From the IMG/VR virus record IMGVR_UViG_3300027906_000058, positions 1 to 37,766 of that record: a stretch of DNA of 37,766 nucleotides; one strand, 5' to 3'. Position numbers and translations under genes: made by a program. The notes beneath the pieces are model-generated. The model searched no databases and had not been told where the DNA came from. It saw only the letters and a program-made list of their open reading frames with translations. Shown piece after piece: positions 31,862 to 37,292 of this stretch. The first letter of the stretch is position 1. Each line of letters begins with the position of its first letter. Origin of the DNA: a virus.

Positions 31862-33597
31862 CAAACGTTGTAACCGCCCTACAAGAAGACTTCAAGCTGT
31901 TCCTCCAAGCCTTATGGCAACAACTTGATCTACCCCCTCCTACTAGGGCTCAATATGCTATAGCAGACTACTTACAAAATGGACCAAAGAGACTACAGAT
32001 CCAAGCCTTTAGAGGTGTTGGTAAATCTTGGATTACTGGCGCTTTTGTCCTTTGGACCTTGTTCAAAGATAAAGAAAAAAAGATAATGATTATCTCTGCT
32101 TCTAAAGAAAGAGCAGATAATATGTCAATTTTCCTACAAAAACTAATCATTGAAACCCCATGGCTCAGTCACCTCCAACCGAAATCAGACGACTCTCGCT
32201 GGAGTCGCATCAGCTTCGACGTCGCTTGTTCTCCTCACCAAGCCCCAAGCGTAAAGTCAGTCGGCATCACTGGACAACTCACAGGAAGTCGCGCAGATTT
32301 AATGATTTTGGACGACATAGAGGTGCCTGGAAACTCCATGACGGAGCTAATGCGTGAAAAATTACTTCAACTCTGCACGGAAGCAGAGTCAATTCTTACC
32401 CCCAAAAGCGATAGCCGTATTATGTATCTCGGGACTCCTCAGACTACTTTTACTGTTTATCGTAAGCTGGCAGAGCGCTCGTACCGTCCATTCGTTTGGC
32501 CAGCAAGATACCCCCGAAAAGGTAACTTATCAAAATATGACGGACTTCTAGCACCTCAGATCCAGGAAGACCTTGATTCTGGTGTTGAAGAATGGGGTTG
32601 TACAGACCCAGAACGTTTTGACCACGAAGACCTACTCGAGAGGGAAGCCTCTATGGGTAGGTCAAACTATCTACTCCAATTTCAACTCGACACGAGTCTA
32701 AGTGATGCCGATAAATTTCCTCTTAAGATGTCTGACCTGGTTATTACTAGCGTCAATCCTGACAGTGCTCCCGACAACTGCATATGGTGCAGCGATCCCG
32801 CTAACCTCATTAAAGATCTTCCAACCGTTGGACTTCCTGGGGACTACTTTTACTCTCCAATGCAGCTCCAAGGAGAATGGACGCCCTACACAGAAACTAT
32901 TTGCAGTGTTGATCCCTCCGGACGCGGTTCCGACGAGACAGCGGCAGCTTTCATTTCTCAAAAGAACGGGTTTCTATACCTCCACGAAATGCGAGCTTAT
33001 AGAGACGGATACTCCGACAACACTCTCCTAGATATCCTAAGAGGTTGTAGGAAATATAATGCTACTACTCTCCTAATCGAATCTAACTTCGGTGATGGTA
33101 TTGTAGCTGAACTCTTTAAAAAACATATCCAACAGACAAAACAAAGTATATTTATAGAAGAAACTAGAGCTAATGTGCGTAAAGAAGATAGAATCATCGA
33201 TAGCTTGGAGCCAGTTCTTAATCAGCATCGTCTTATATGTGATAGGTCTGTTGTTGAATGGGATTATGCATCTAATAAAGACGCTGCTCCTGAAGAGCGC
33301 CTTCTATACATGCTATTCTATCAGATGTCCCGTATGTGTAGAGAAAAAGGTGCTGTTAAACATGACGACAGATTAGACTGTCTAGCACAAGGTGTTAAGT
33401 ATTACACAGATGCTCTCTCTATCTCAGCTAATCAAGCTGTTGTTGATAGAAAAAGAATTGAATGGGATTCTATGTTGGAAGACTTCGTAGATAATCCTCA
33501 AAGTTCCGCTAATCACCTAGTCTTTGGAATGAATAAAGACCAAAGAGAAGAAGCTAAAGGTAAGGATTCTGGAAAGCCAGTGTCCACCTGGGTTTAG
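31858..33597 (+). CDS. Terminase large subunit (T7 gp19-like)
   Basis: The 579 residues match T7 gp19 (586). The ATPase part has a Walker A-type FRGVGKSW (51-58), a Walker B LMILDDIE (148-155) and a coupling-type MYLGTPQT (189-196). The C-terminal RNase H-like nuclease shows D352 (SVDPSGRGSDETA), E408 (LLIESNFGDG) and KHDDRLDCLAQ (501-511). It pumps DNA into the capsid and cuts the concatemer. The ATG overlaps the upstream stop. The first ~300 codons use more G/C-rich codons than the rest and than the neighbouring gene. Confidence 0.95.
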   Translation: MTNVVTALQEDFKLFLQALWQQLDLPPPTRAQYAIADYLQNGPKRLQIQAFRGVGKSWITGAFVLWTLFKDKEKKIMIISASKERADNMSIFLQKLIIETPWLSHLQPKSDDSRWSRISFDVACSPHQAPSVKSVGITGQLTGSRADLMILDDIEVPGNSMTELMREKLLQLCTEAESILTPKSDSRIMYLGTPQTTFTVYRKLAERSYRPFVWPARYPRKGNLSKYDGLLAPQIQEDLDSGVEEWGCTDPERFDHEDLLEREASMGRSNYLLQFQLDTSLSDADKFPLKMSDLVITSVNPDSAPDNCIWCSDPANLIKDLPTVGLPGDYFYSPMQLQGEWTPYTETICSVDPSGRGSDETAAAFISQKNGFLYLHEMRAYRDGYSDNTLLDILRGCRKYNATTLLIESNFGDGIVAELFKKHIQQTKQSIFIEETRANVRKEDRIIDSLEPVLNQHRLICDRSVVEWDYASNKDAAPEERLLYMLFYQMSRMCREKGAVKHDDRLDCLAQGVKYYTDALSISANQAVVDRKRIEWDSMLEDFVDNPQSSANHLVFGMNKDQREEAKGKDSGKPVSTWV

Positions 33598-33644
33598 GTA
33601 ACAGGACATGTATACAGGGGAAGGGAAGGGTGGACCCGACCCCC

Positions 33645-33770
33645 ATGAGGAAGCTGATCTCCTTCGGAGACCACTTCCTCTTAATACTTATATTACTTTT
33701 ATCCACAATTCCACCACAGGATTCAACGAATCTTTGGATATACTTAATATACATATTATACTTACTTTAA
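33645..33770 (+). CDS. Putative small membrane protein, 41 aa
   Basis: ATG 33645 opens a frame with two hydrophobic helices (HFLLILILLLSTIPP; LWIYLIYILYLL) joined by QDSTN. The start codon lies at the base of the hairpin described at 33647, so translation could be inhibited by, or depend on, that structure. No good ribosome binding site is seen. It ends five bases before thyX. It is plausible as a small membrane peptide but could be chance in A/T-rich DNA. Confidence 0.3.
   Translation: MRKLISFGDHFLLILILLLSTIPPQDSTNLWIYLIYILYLL
33647..33680 (+). terminator. Two-part hairpin after terminase gene
   Basis: The outer stem GAGGAAG (33647-33653) pairs with CTTCCTC (33674-33680); the inner stem TCTCC (33658-33662) pairs with GGAGA (33666-33670) around TTC. 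The downstream sequence is T-rich (TTAATACTTATATTACTTTT) but not a pure T run. This probably terminates, attenuates or protects the end of the late transcript. Confidence 0.6.
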
Positions 33771-33774
33771 CTAT

Positions 33775-34428
33775 ATGTTGCATAGTGCATCTTTAGTTCA
33801 TGCTACAGAGAAAGGTGATGAGCTTATCTCTTATATGGCTAGAGTTTCTAACCCCGCTAACCAAAACAAACCTTCACCTAAACTAATTAAATACTTAATT
33901 AAACATAAACACTGGTCCCCTTTTGAGATGGTGAATATGTGTGTGGAGATAAATACAACTAGATCGATTGCAGCTCAAATACTAAGACATAGATCGTTTA
34001 GCTTTCAAGAGTTCTCTCAACGGTACTCTAATGTAGAGGATTTAGGAGAACCTAGCATCCCAAACCTACGTAGACAAGATAAAGCTAATAGACAGAATAG
34101 TATTGATGATATTAAAGATAGAGATAAAGAAATTTGGAATATGATGATTAAAAAGCAGTTCGATAGCTCTTTTGCTTTGTATGAGAATATGTTGGATAAT
34201 GGTATAGCTAAAGAATGTGCTAGAGAGGTGCTTCCGTTAGCCTCTCCAACGAGAATGTACATGAATGGTACCTTAAGGTCCTGGATTCATTACATCAACC
34301 TTAGAACCGACGAGAGCACCCAGAGAGAGCATAGATTAATAGCATCTGCTTGTAAAGAGCAGTTTAAATTACAATTCCCCCTAACTTTTGAAGCTATTTG
34401 GCATGACAACACCCCCACCTCAACATAA
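33775..34428 (+). CDS. thyX: Flavin-dependent thymidylate synthase
   Basis: The ThyX signature RHRSFSFQEFSQRYS is at residues 71-85, and the family segments HWSPFEMVNMCVEI (46-59) and LRSWIHYINLRTDESTQREH are present. The enzyme makes dTMP from dUMP using FAD, NADPH and methylene-tetrahydrofolate. It has 217 residues, normal for the family. It lies after the terminase, far from the RNR genes, but complements them in dNTP supply. ATG 33775 was taken. Many marine cyanophages carry thyX, and Synechococcus and Prochlorococcus also use ThyX. Confidence 0.93.
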   Translation: MLHSASLVHATEKGDELISYMARVSNPANQNKPSPKLIKYLIKHKHWSPFEMVNMCVEINTTRSIAAQILRHRSFSFQEFSQRYSNVEDLGEPSIPNLRRQDKANRQNSIDDIKDRDKEIWNMMIKKQFDSSFALYENMLDNGIAKECAREVLPLASPTRMYMNGTLRSWIHYINLRTDESTQREHRLIASACKEQFKLQFPLTFEAIWHDNTPTST

Positions 34429-34579
34429 ACAACGTTATTATTACATATTCTGGAGTATTGCTACATTAGCTGTGGTAATTGGACAGATAAGTGTAGTTAA
34501 GACCTATAACCGCCTATCTGATAACTTAGAGATGATTATTATTGAAAAAACATACGAAAAGATTAATAAAACTGAATAA
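34403..34579 (+). CDS. Small single-span membrane protein, 58 aa
   Basis: ATG 34403, inside the end of thyX, gives MTTPPPQHKQRYYYIFWSIA, with a hydrophobic stretch (YIFWSIATLAVVIGQISVV) and a charged helical tail (NRLSDNLEMIIIEKTYEKIN). The layout (short N-terminus, one membrane helix, coiled tail) is seen in small phage membrane proteins such as spanin-like or inhibitor peptides, but no family is recognised. It overlaps thyX by 26 bases and the next basic peptide by 38. Confidence 0.5.
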   Translation: MTTPPPQHKQRYYYIFWSIATLAVVIGQISVVKTYNRLSDNLEMIIIEKTYEKINKTE

Positions 34580-34655
34580 GAAGGCTGATAAGTGTGTGTC
34601 TCGTGTTAAAGCTGTTAAACTGCTTAAAAAATGGGATAAATTAGTCAGGGCATAG
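34542..34655 (+). CDS. Putative basic peptide, 37 aa, TTG start
   Basis: The frame from TTG 34542 encodes a Lys-rich helix (LKKHTKRLIKLNKKADKCVS, then RVKAVKLLKKWDKLVRA). The regular heptad-like placement of Leu and Val looks more like a real peptide than chance, but the start is non-ATG and overlaps the previous gene. It would be the last gene before the long non-coding junction. Confidence 0.4.
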   Translation: MKKHTKRLIKLNKKADKCVSRVKAVKLLKKWDKLVRA

Positions 34656-34712
34656 CCTTATTGAGAACGGTTCGCAATACCCCCATAGGGGGGAGTCGAA
34701 GTGCCCACATCC

Positions 34713-34736
34713 CGCTCGAGGCTTCGCCTCTCGCTC
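34713..34736 (-). repeat. Palindromic repeat, copy 1 (inverted)
   Basis: Read on the minus strand, it has the arms GAGCGAG and CGAGCG around a perfect 4-bp hairpin AGGC-GAA-GCCT. It is an inverted partner of the copy at 34787. The two differ at five positions, four of which keep base pairing. Confidence 0.7.
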
Positions 34737-34786
34737 CCTTTAATGATGTTTTTTCCCGTGCAATATGTATATTATCTGCGCTAAAC

Positions 34787-34810
34787 GAGCGAGTTGCGTA
34801 GCAACGAGCG
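34787..34810 (+). repeat. Palindromic repeat, copy 2
   Basis: The arms GAGCGAG and CGAGCG are identical to copy 1, and the hairpin is TTGC-GTA-GCAA. Because the copies are inverted, the arms of one can also pair with those of the other and form a large cruciform around the 50 bases between them. Confidence 0.7.
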
Positions 34811-34921
34811 ACACATTAGTGTTGCTTATGTAACATATTGTGTGCACATCTGTATGCGATGCTATCATGATTACAGAGTGTTAAGCTTTATTTGTTTATA
34901 CTCCCAAACAGGACCAATCCG

Positions 34922-34930
34922 TGCTATGAT
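34922..34930 (+). promoter_or_regulatory. Possible extended -10 promoter
   Basis: TGCTATGAT is an extended -10 element (TGn plus TATGAT). The -35 position at 17-base spacing (TCCCAA) is poor. Transcription would start near 34937 and serve the gene at 34958. Confidence 0.4.
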
Positions 34931-34957
34931 AACTATGTTAACAAATGAGGTTCTTAA

Positions 34958-35134
34958 ATGAATAGATACCAACAACAATTATGCATGAATTTAAGTGAAT
35001 TACTCACTGAAGATTACGCTCTATTAAATGAAGTAATCGAAGAGTATGTAACACTCTTAGGTAACTCAAATAGAATGCATGATTTACATGATTATACTTC
35101 TCAAGAAATCGAGAATGATTGGGGACGTGGGTAA
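34958..35134 (+). CDS. Hypothetical early protein, 58 aa
   Basis: MNRYQQQLCMNLSELLTEDY begins an acidic helical protein ending SQEIENDWGRG. A GAGG sequence lies seven bases before the ATG, the only clear Shine-Dalgarno sequence in front of the first genes of this early block. Not recognised. Small acidic early proteins of T7-like phages often inhibit host enzymes, but no such function can be assigned here. Confidence 0.6.
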   Translation: MNRYQQQLCMNLSELLTEDYALLNEVIEEYVTLLGNSNRMHDLHDYTSQEIENDWGRG

Positions 35135-35146
35135 CACAAACCTCAA

Positions 35147-35200
35147 GGGATTATGAAAGAGTTGTTAACAACAACGTGAGTGCAATTCTCACCAGTCCCA
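35147..35200 (+). ncRNA. tRNA-like element lacking a D arm
   Basis: The acceptor-like pairing is GGGATT (35147-35152) with AGTCCC (35194-35199), including one G-U pair. A 5-bp/7-base T-arm-like hairpin GTGAG-TGCAATT-CTCAC (35176-35192) sits directly before the 3' acceptor strand. A middle hairpin GTTG-TTAACAA-CAAC (35161-35175) has the size of an anticodon arm, with a 7-base loop. Only seven bases replace the D arm. The T loop is not canonical (TGCAATT rather than TTCRANT), so a functional tRNA is unlikely; a decayed or mimic tRNA is more likely. Confidence 0.35.
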
Positions 35201-35230
35201 TTGATACTAACTGTTCAACGTTATGTATCA
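35201..35230 (+). repeat. TTGATAC...GTATCA hairpin, copy 1
   Basis: TGATAC (35202-35207) pairs with GTATCA (35225-35230) around a 17-base loop. It begins directly after the tRNA-like element at 35147. Confidence 0.5.
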
Positions 35231-35253
35231 TTATTACAGAGTGTAACAAAGCA

Positions 35254-35282
35254 TTGACATCACGTTCAAACTCTGCTATACT
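35254..35282 (+). promoter_or_regulatory. Consensus sigma70-type early promoter
   Basis: TTGACA (35254-35259) and TATACT (35277-35282) are separated by exactly 17 bases. This is a full -35 consensus and a one-mismatch -10, which is rare in A/T-rich phage DNA by chance. The start of transcription would be near 35289, giving a ~53-base leader before ATG 35342. It should be read by host RNA polymerase immediately after DNA entry. Confidence 0.88.
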
Positions 35283-35341
35283 ATGTATATAAGATGAATG
35301 AGTAACATTTTTCATCTTTAATCTTTCATTCAATTGTTATT

Positions 35342-35554
35342 ATGAATCAAGTTCTAATTCACTGCAAACCTGAATACTTACCACAAGTAAAAGAGTTAGG
35401 TTTGAGTTACATTCATTCTCAAAATGATGAGATTGATGTAACAGTTTCAGACATTGATTATGATTCTAATCATCACATTGTTGATCCAGATGAACAACTA
35501 TGTTATCTTTACAAGATTGATTACGATCAAGTTAATTGTATGGAACTTGTTTAA
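35342..35554 (+). CDS. Hypothetical early protein, 70 aa
   Basis: MNQVLIHCKPEYLPQVKELG begins a small alpha/beta-looking, strongly acidic protein with HSQNDEIDVTVSDIDYDSNH and a terminal YKIDYDQVNCMELV. It is the first gene after the strong promoter. The leader is T/A-rich without a Shine-Dalgarno sequence. An early host-takeover role is likely by position only. Not recognised. Confidence 0.65.
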   Translation: MNQVLIHCKPEYLPQVKELGLSYIHSQNDEIDVTVSDIDYDSNHHIVDPDEQLCYLYKIDYDQVNCMELV

Positions 35555-35558
35555 TCCT

Positions 35559-35602
35559 GCTGGATCTGGTGATTACATAAGGGTTCGATTCCCTTTCCAG
35601 TT
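35559..35602 (+). ncRNA. tRNA minihelix-like element (acceptor plus T arm only)
   Basis: A perfect T arm AAGGG-TTCGATT-CCCTT (35579-35595) is flanked by GCTGGA (35559-35564) pairing with TCCAGT (35596-35601, one G-U pair), as in the acceptor/T-arm half of a tRNA. D and anticodon arms are replaced by 14 bases. The T loop is canonical. It may be a tRNA remnant, a processing signal recognised by RNase P or RNase Z, or a sequence matching the 3' end of a host tRNA gene. Confidence 0.5.
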
Positions 35603-35603
35603 A

Positions 35604-35621
35604 TTGATACTTTAAGTATCA
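35604..35621 (+). repeat. TTGATAC...GTATCA hairpin, copy 2
   Basis: TGATAC (35605-35610) pairs with GTATCA (35616-35621) across TTTAA, two bases after the minihelix-like element. Confidence 0.6.
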
Positions 35622-35628
35622 CAGTCAC
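35619..35628 (+). repeat. TCACAGTCAC decamer, first of four
   Basis: The same ten bases occur at 35619-35628, 36137-36146, 36870-36879 and 37708-37717, all on the + strand and all within the early block. Three copies are in untranslated or gene-end sequence and one (36870) is inside a coding region. The function is unknown; it could be a protein or small-RNA binding site. Confidence 0.6.
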
Positions 35629-35648
35629 ACCGCTAACTAACAACAACT

Positions 35649-35810
35649 ATGTTCCACCTTGTTCAACAAGATCCTGGCGAAACTGTACTACTAAGTACAA
35701 ACGAGTCAAGAGAACGGTTACTGTTTATTATGGGTCAAAAGAAGATGCGTAATCCTCAATGTTTTTATGAGATTATGACCTCTGATGAACTCAAACTAGC
35801 AAACAGTTAA
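35649..35810 (+). CDS. Hypothetical early protein, 53 aa
   Basis: MFHLVQQDPGETVLLSTNES begins a small protein ending EIMTSDELKLANS. It is preceded by an unstructured leader (CTAACTAACAACAACT) with no ribosome binding site and followed by a double hairpin. It looks like a real gene from its amino-acid balance and its spacing between RNA elements. Not recognised. Confidence 0.55.
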   Translation: MFHLVQQDPGETVLLSTNESRERLLFIMGQKKMRNPQCFYEIMTSDELKLANS

Positions 35811-35822
35811 TGTTACTTTCTC

Positions 35823-35861
35823 TCTCCCCAATTAGGGAGACTGAAGGAAACTAACTCCTTC
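35823..35861 (+). repeat. Double-hairpin module, copy 1
   Basis: Hairpin A is TCTCCC/GGGAGA (35823-35840, six-base loop). CT follows, then hairpin B GAAGGA/TCCTTC (35843-35861, seven-base loop). The same design recurs at 37237. It lies between two early genes and may serve as terminator, mRNA stabiliser or RNase site. Confidence 0.65.
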
Positions 35862-35886
35862 ATTATTCACCCTATCTAACTACAAC

Positions 35887-36123
35887 ATGACTAACCTCAA
35901 AGTAAACAACTCTTCTGCTATTACATCACTAAATGTTGATGAGCTTGAGCAAACTGCACAAGTTGAGTTCACAAATGGCAGCAAGTACACATACTTTGGT
36001 GTAGCTAAGGATGCAATTCGTAACCTTCTTTATAAGTCAACACCTGACACATCACTAGGTCAATGGGTTAACAATAACCTGTTATCTGCTGGCTGTCGTT
36101 ATCAGTTTGGCTTCGAAGGTTGA
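35887..36123 (+). CDS. KTSC domain protein
   Basis: The 78 residues match the KTSC domain: VNNSSAITSLNVDELEQTAQ, then VEFTNGSKYTYFGVAKDAIR, and a TSLGQWVNNNL segment. KTSC is a small domain found in phages and bacteria, in some cases fused to other proteins such as lysyl-tRNA synthetase; its function is not settled. It is translated from a leader with no Shine-Dalgarno sequence just after the double hairpin. It is followed 54 bases later by tRNA-Asp. Confidence 0.85.
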   Translation: MTNLKVNNSSAITSLNVDELEQTAQVEFTNGSKYTYFGVAKDAIRNLLYKSTPDTSLGQWVNNNLLSAGCRYQFGFEG

Positions 36124-36177
36124 TTGTTAATTAACTTCACAGTCACGCGTGGTTCTTAATACAAACTGCGCTTTACT

Positions 36178-36249
36178 GGAGCTATAGATTAACGGCTAAA
36201 TCATATGCTTGTCACGCATAAGATCCGAGTTCGATTCTCGGTAGCTCCG
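36178..36249 (+). tRNA. tRNA-Asp (GTC)
   Basis: The acceptor GGAGCTA/TAGCTCC is a perfect 7-bp stem, the discriminator is G, and the T arm is CCGAG-TTCGATT-CTCGG. The anticodon arm TATGC-TTGTCAC-GCATA displays GTC, with U33 and A37. The D arm is present. CCA is not encoded. It lies between KTSC and the next early gene. Confidence 0.92.
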
Positions 36250-36268
36250 TTGATACTTTATGTATCAA
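36250..36268 (+). repeat. TTGATAC...GTATCAA hairpin, copy 3
   Basis: A perfect 7-bp stem TTGATAC/GTATCAA with a five-base loop TTTAT starts directly after the tRNA-Asp discriminator base. It could mark the 3' boundary for RNase Z or exonuclease trimming. Confidence 0.7.
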
Positions 36269-36291
36269 ATGTTCACTCACTATTTGTTACT

Positions 36292-36621
36292 ATGCTTTCA
36301 GCAATTGAACAGATTAAATCAGACTATGACTATGAAGATGCAAAGCAAATTGTTAACTCTGGTTGTGAATCTGGTGTGTGCTTCAAACACATATATTATG
36401 CTGATACCATCGGCTTCTTTAACAAGTATCCCGATGAAATCACCCGATATATTGTTGACGAACTCTCTATTGAGTTCTTGAAGGATACACTTGAGCGCCA
36501 TGATGGCAATCTTGATTGTTACTTAAACGATCTAACTTGGGCCTTCATTGAATTAGTTTCTGGTGAAATCGTTGATGAGTATGAATCAACAACATGTGAA
36601 GAGTTAAGTTATGCTTACTGA
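36292..36621 (+). CDS. Conserved-looking acidic early protein, 109 aa
   Basis: MLSAIEQIKSDYDYEDAKQI, then VNSGCESGVCFKHIYYADTI, LDCYLNDLTWAFIELVSGEI and the end TTCEELSYAY. I have the impression of similar proteins in many cyanophages but cannot name the family. It is strongly acidic. The frame is open upstream through the tRNA, but ATG 36292 follows the hairpin and is the sensible start. The gene end overlaps the membrane peptide at 36611. Confidence 0.7.
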   Translation: MLSAIEQIKSDYDYEDAKQIVNSGCESGVCFKHIYYADTIGFFNKYPDEITRYIVDELSIEFLKDTLERHDGNLDCYLNDLTWAFIELVSGEIVDEYESTTCEELSYAY

Positions 36622-36691
36622 GTTAATCGTCTTAGTTTGTATCACTATTCTCATTTACATATTCTTGAAGAATACAATCAACCATTCTTGA
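36611..36691 (+). CDS. Putative single-helix membrane peptide, 26 aa
   Basis: ATG 36611 encodes MLTELIVLVCITILIYIFLK and six more residues, almost all one membrane helix. It overlaps the last bases of the previous gene in another frame, a common arrangement for small phage peptides, and ends 15 bases before tRNA-Gly. Confidence 0.45.
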   Translation: MLTELIVLVCITILIYIFLKNTINHS

Positions 36692-36706
36692 CTAAATATC
36701 AAGAAC

Positions 36707-36777
36707 GCGGGTATAGTTTAATGGTAAAACTGTAGCATTCCAAGCTATTGTTGCAGGTTCGAATCCTGTTACCCGCT
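36707..36777 (+). tRNA. tRNA-Gly (TCC)
   Basis: The acceptor GCGGGTA/TACCCGC is perfect and the discriminator is T. The D arm GTTTAATGGTAAAAC contains the usual GG. The anticodon arm GTAGC-ATTCCAA-GCTAT displays TCC, and the T arm is GCAGG-TTCGAAT-CCTGT with one G-U pair. CCA is not encoded. This tRNA reads GGA and GGG codons. Confidence 0.92.
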
Positions 36778-36779
36778 TT

Positions 36780-36793
36780 GGGATTAACGTCCC
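36780..36793 (+). repeat. Short hairpin after tRNA-Gly
   Basis: GGGA (36780-36783) pairs with TCCC (36790-36793) around six bases, just after the tRNA. It holds the place that the TTGATAC hairpin has after the other tRNA-type elements. Confidence 0.45.
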
Positions 36794-36815
36794 TATTGTT
36801 CACTAACTGTTTATT

Positions 36816-37133
36816 ATGACAGCAACACCTAAGCTACAACCAAAACCTGTTCGAACTAATAACAATAGTTCACAGTCACAGCCGGTTGTTATTACTAAAC
36901 AGCAGAACTTTACACACAAAGAACCAATTATCATACCATCTCACCTCGATGAGGTACCAGTTATTAGTGCAGCATCTTATATCAAGGACGCTCGCAATCG
37001 CTGGTTCATTCACACAGTGGAAGTCAAAGAAGTGTGGGACGTGCATGTTAATTTGTTTAATAATGTAAAGCCTCATGTACTCAATGCTCATGATTACGTT
37101 GTTAAGCGTTATCAGGAGTTAAGTAATGACTAG
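36816..37133 (+). CDS. Hypothetical early protein, 105 aa
   Basis: The first ~35 residues are Pro/Asn/Gln/Ser-rich and likely disordered (TPKLQPKPVRTNNNSSQSQP). The rest has order (SYIKDARNRWFIHTVEVKEV, then VNLFNNVKPHVLNAHDYVVK). Not recognised. It begins after a T/A-rich leader without a ribosome binding site. It ends overlapping a membrane peptide. Confidence 0.6.
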   Translation: MTATPKLQPKPVRTNNNSSQSQPVVITKQQNFTHKEPIIIPSHLDEVPVISAASYIKDARNRWFIHTVEVKEVWDVHVNLFNNVKPHVLNAHDYVVKRYQELSND

Positions 37134-37227
37134 TTGGGTTATACCTATCTACATGTGCTTATGTTTGTTCATGTTCTGGGTACTGTTTGTATCAGATAGC
37201 AACTCACCTAGGCCACCTAGATATTGA
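37126..37227 (+). CDS. Putative membrane peptide, 33 aa
   Basis: ATG 37126 opens a frame with one hydrophobic helix (WVIPIYMCLCLFMFWVLFV) and a polar tail (SDSNSPRPPRY). GGAG at 37114-37117 lies eight bases before the ATG, a good ribosome binding site. It overlaps the previous gene by eight bases and is followed by the second double hairpin. Confidence 0.5.
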   Translation: MTSWVIPIYMCLCLFMFWVLFVSDSNSPRPPRY

Positions 37228-37236
37228 AGCTCTCTC

Positions 37237-37274
37237 CCTGCCTTCTAGGGCAGGCTGAGGGACTCACACTCCCT
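37237..37274 (+). repeat. Double-hairpin module, copy 2
   Basis: Hairpin A is CCTGCC/GGCAGG (37237-37254, six-base loop). After CTG comes hairpin B AGGGA/TCCCT (37258-37274, seven-base loop). Loop lengths and the CTGA link equal those of the copy at 35823, while the stems differ in paired fashion. Confidence 0.65.
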
Positions 37275-37292
37275 TATTCTTTACTTTAAACT

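Larger units (their letters stand above)
34656..34957. other. Gene-free, palindrome-rich junction (possible genome end region)
   Basis: No reasonable gene is seen in these 302 bases. They hold a tight C5-ATA-G5 hairpin (34680-34693), two inverted copies of a palindromic repeat (34713-34736 and 34787-34810), a T6 run (34749-34754), and a promoter-like segment near 34922-34930. G/C content is locally high in the hairpins, unlike the surrounding A/T-rich DNA. In T7-like phages the region after the terminase contains the right genome end and concatemer junction, so this is the best candidate, without direct proof. Confidence 0.5.

Noticed and set aside
32160-32551. Short plus-strand ORFs inside the large terminase gene
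   Set aside because: They are out-of-frame readings within an intact, motif-complete terminase.
34656-34957. CRISPR-like array
   Set aside because: There are only two repeat copies, they are inverted, and they have no regular spacers.
35147-35200. Functional tRNA-Val from the loop TTAACAA
   Set aside because: The D arm is absent and the T loop is non-canonical, so an aminoacylated tRNA is unlikely. Reported only as tRNA-like.
35559-35602. Definite attP site for integration
   Set aside because: The tRNA-3'-end-like sequence is suggestive, but no integrase gene is present in the window, so it was kept only as an alternative explanation.
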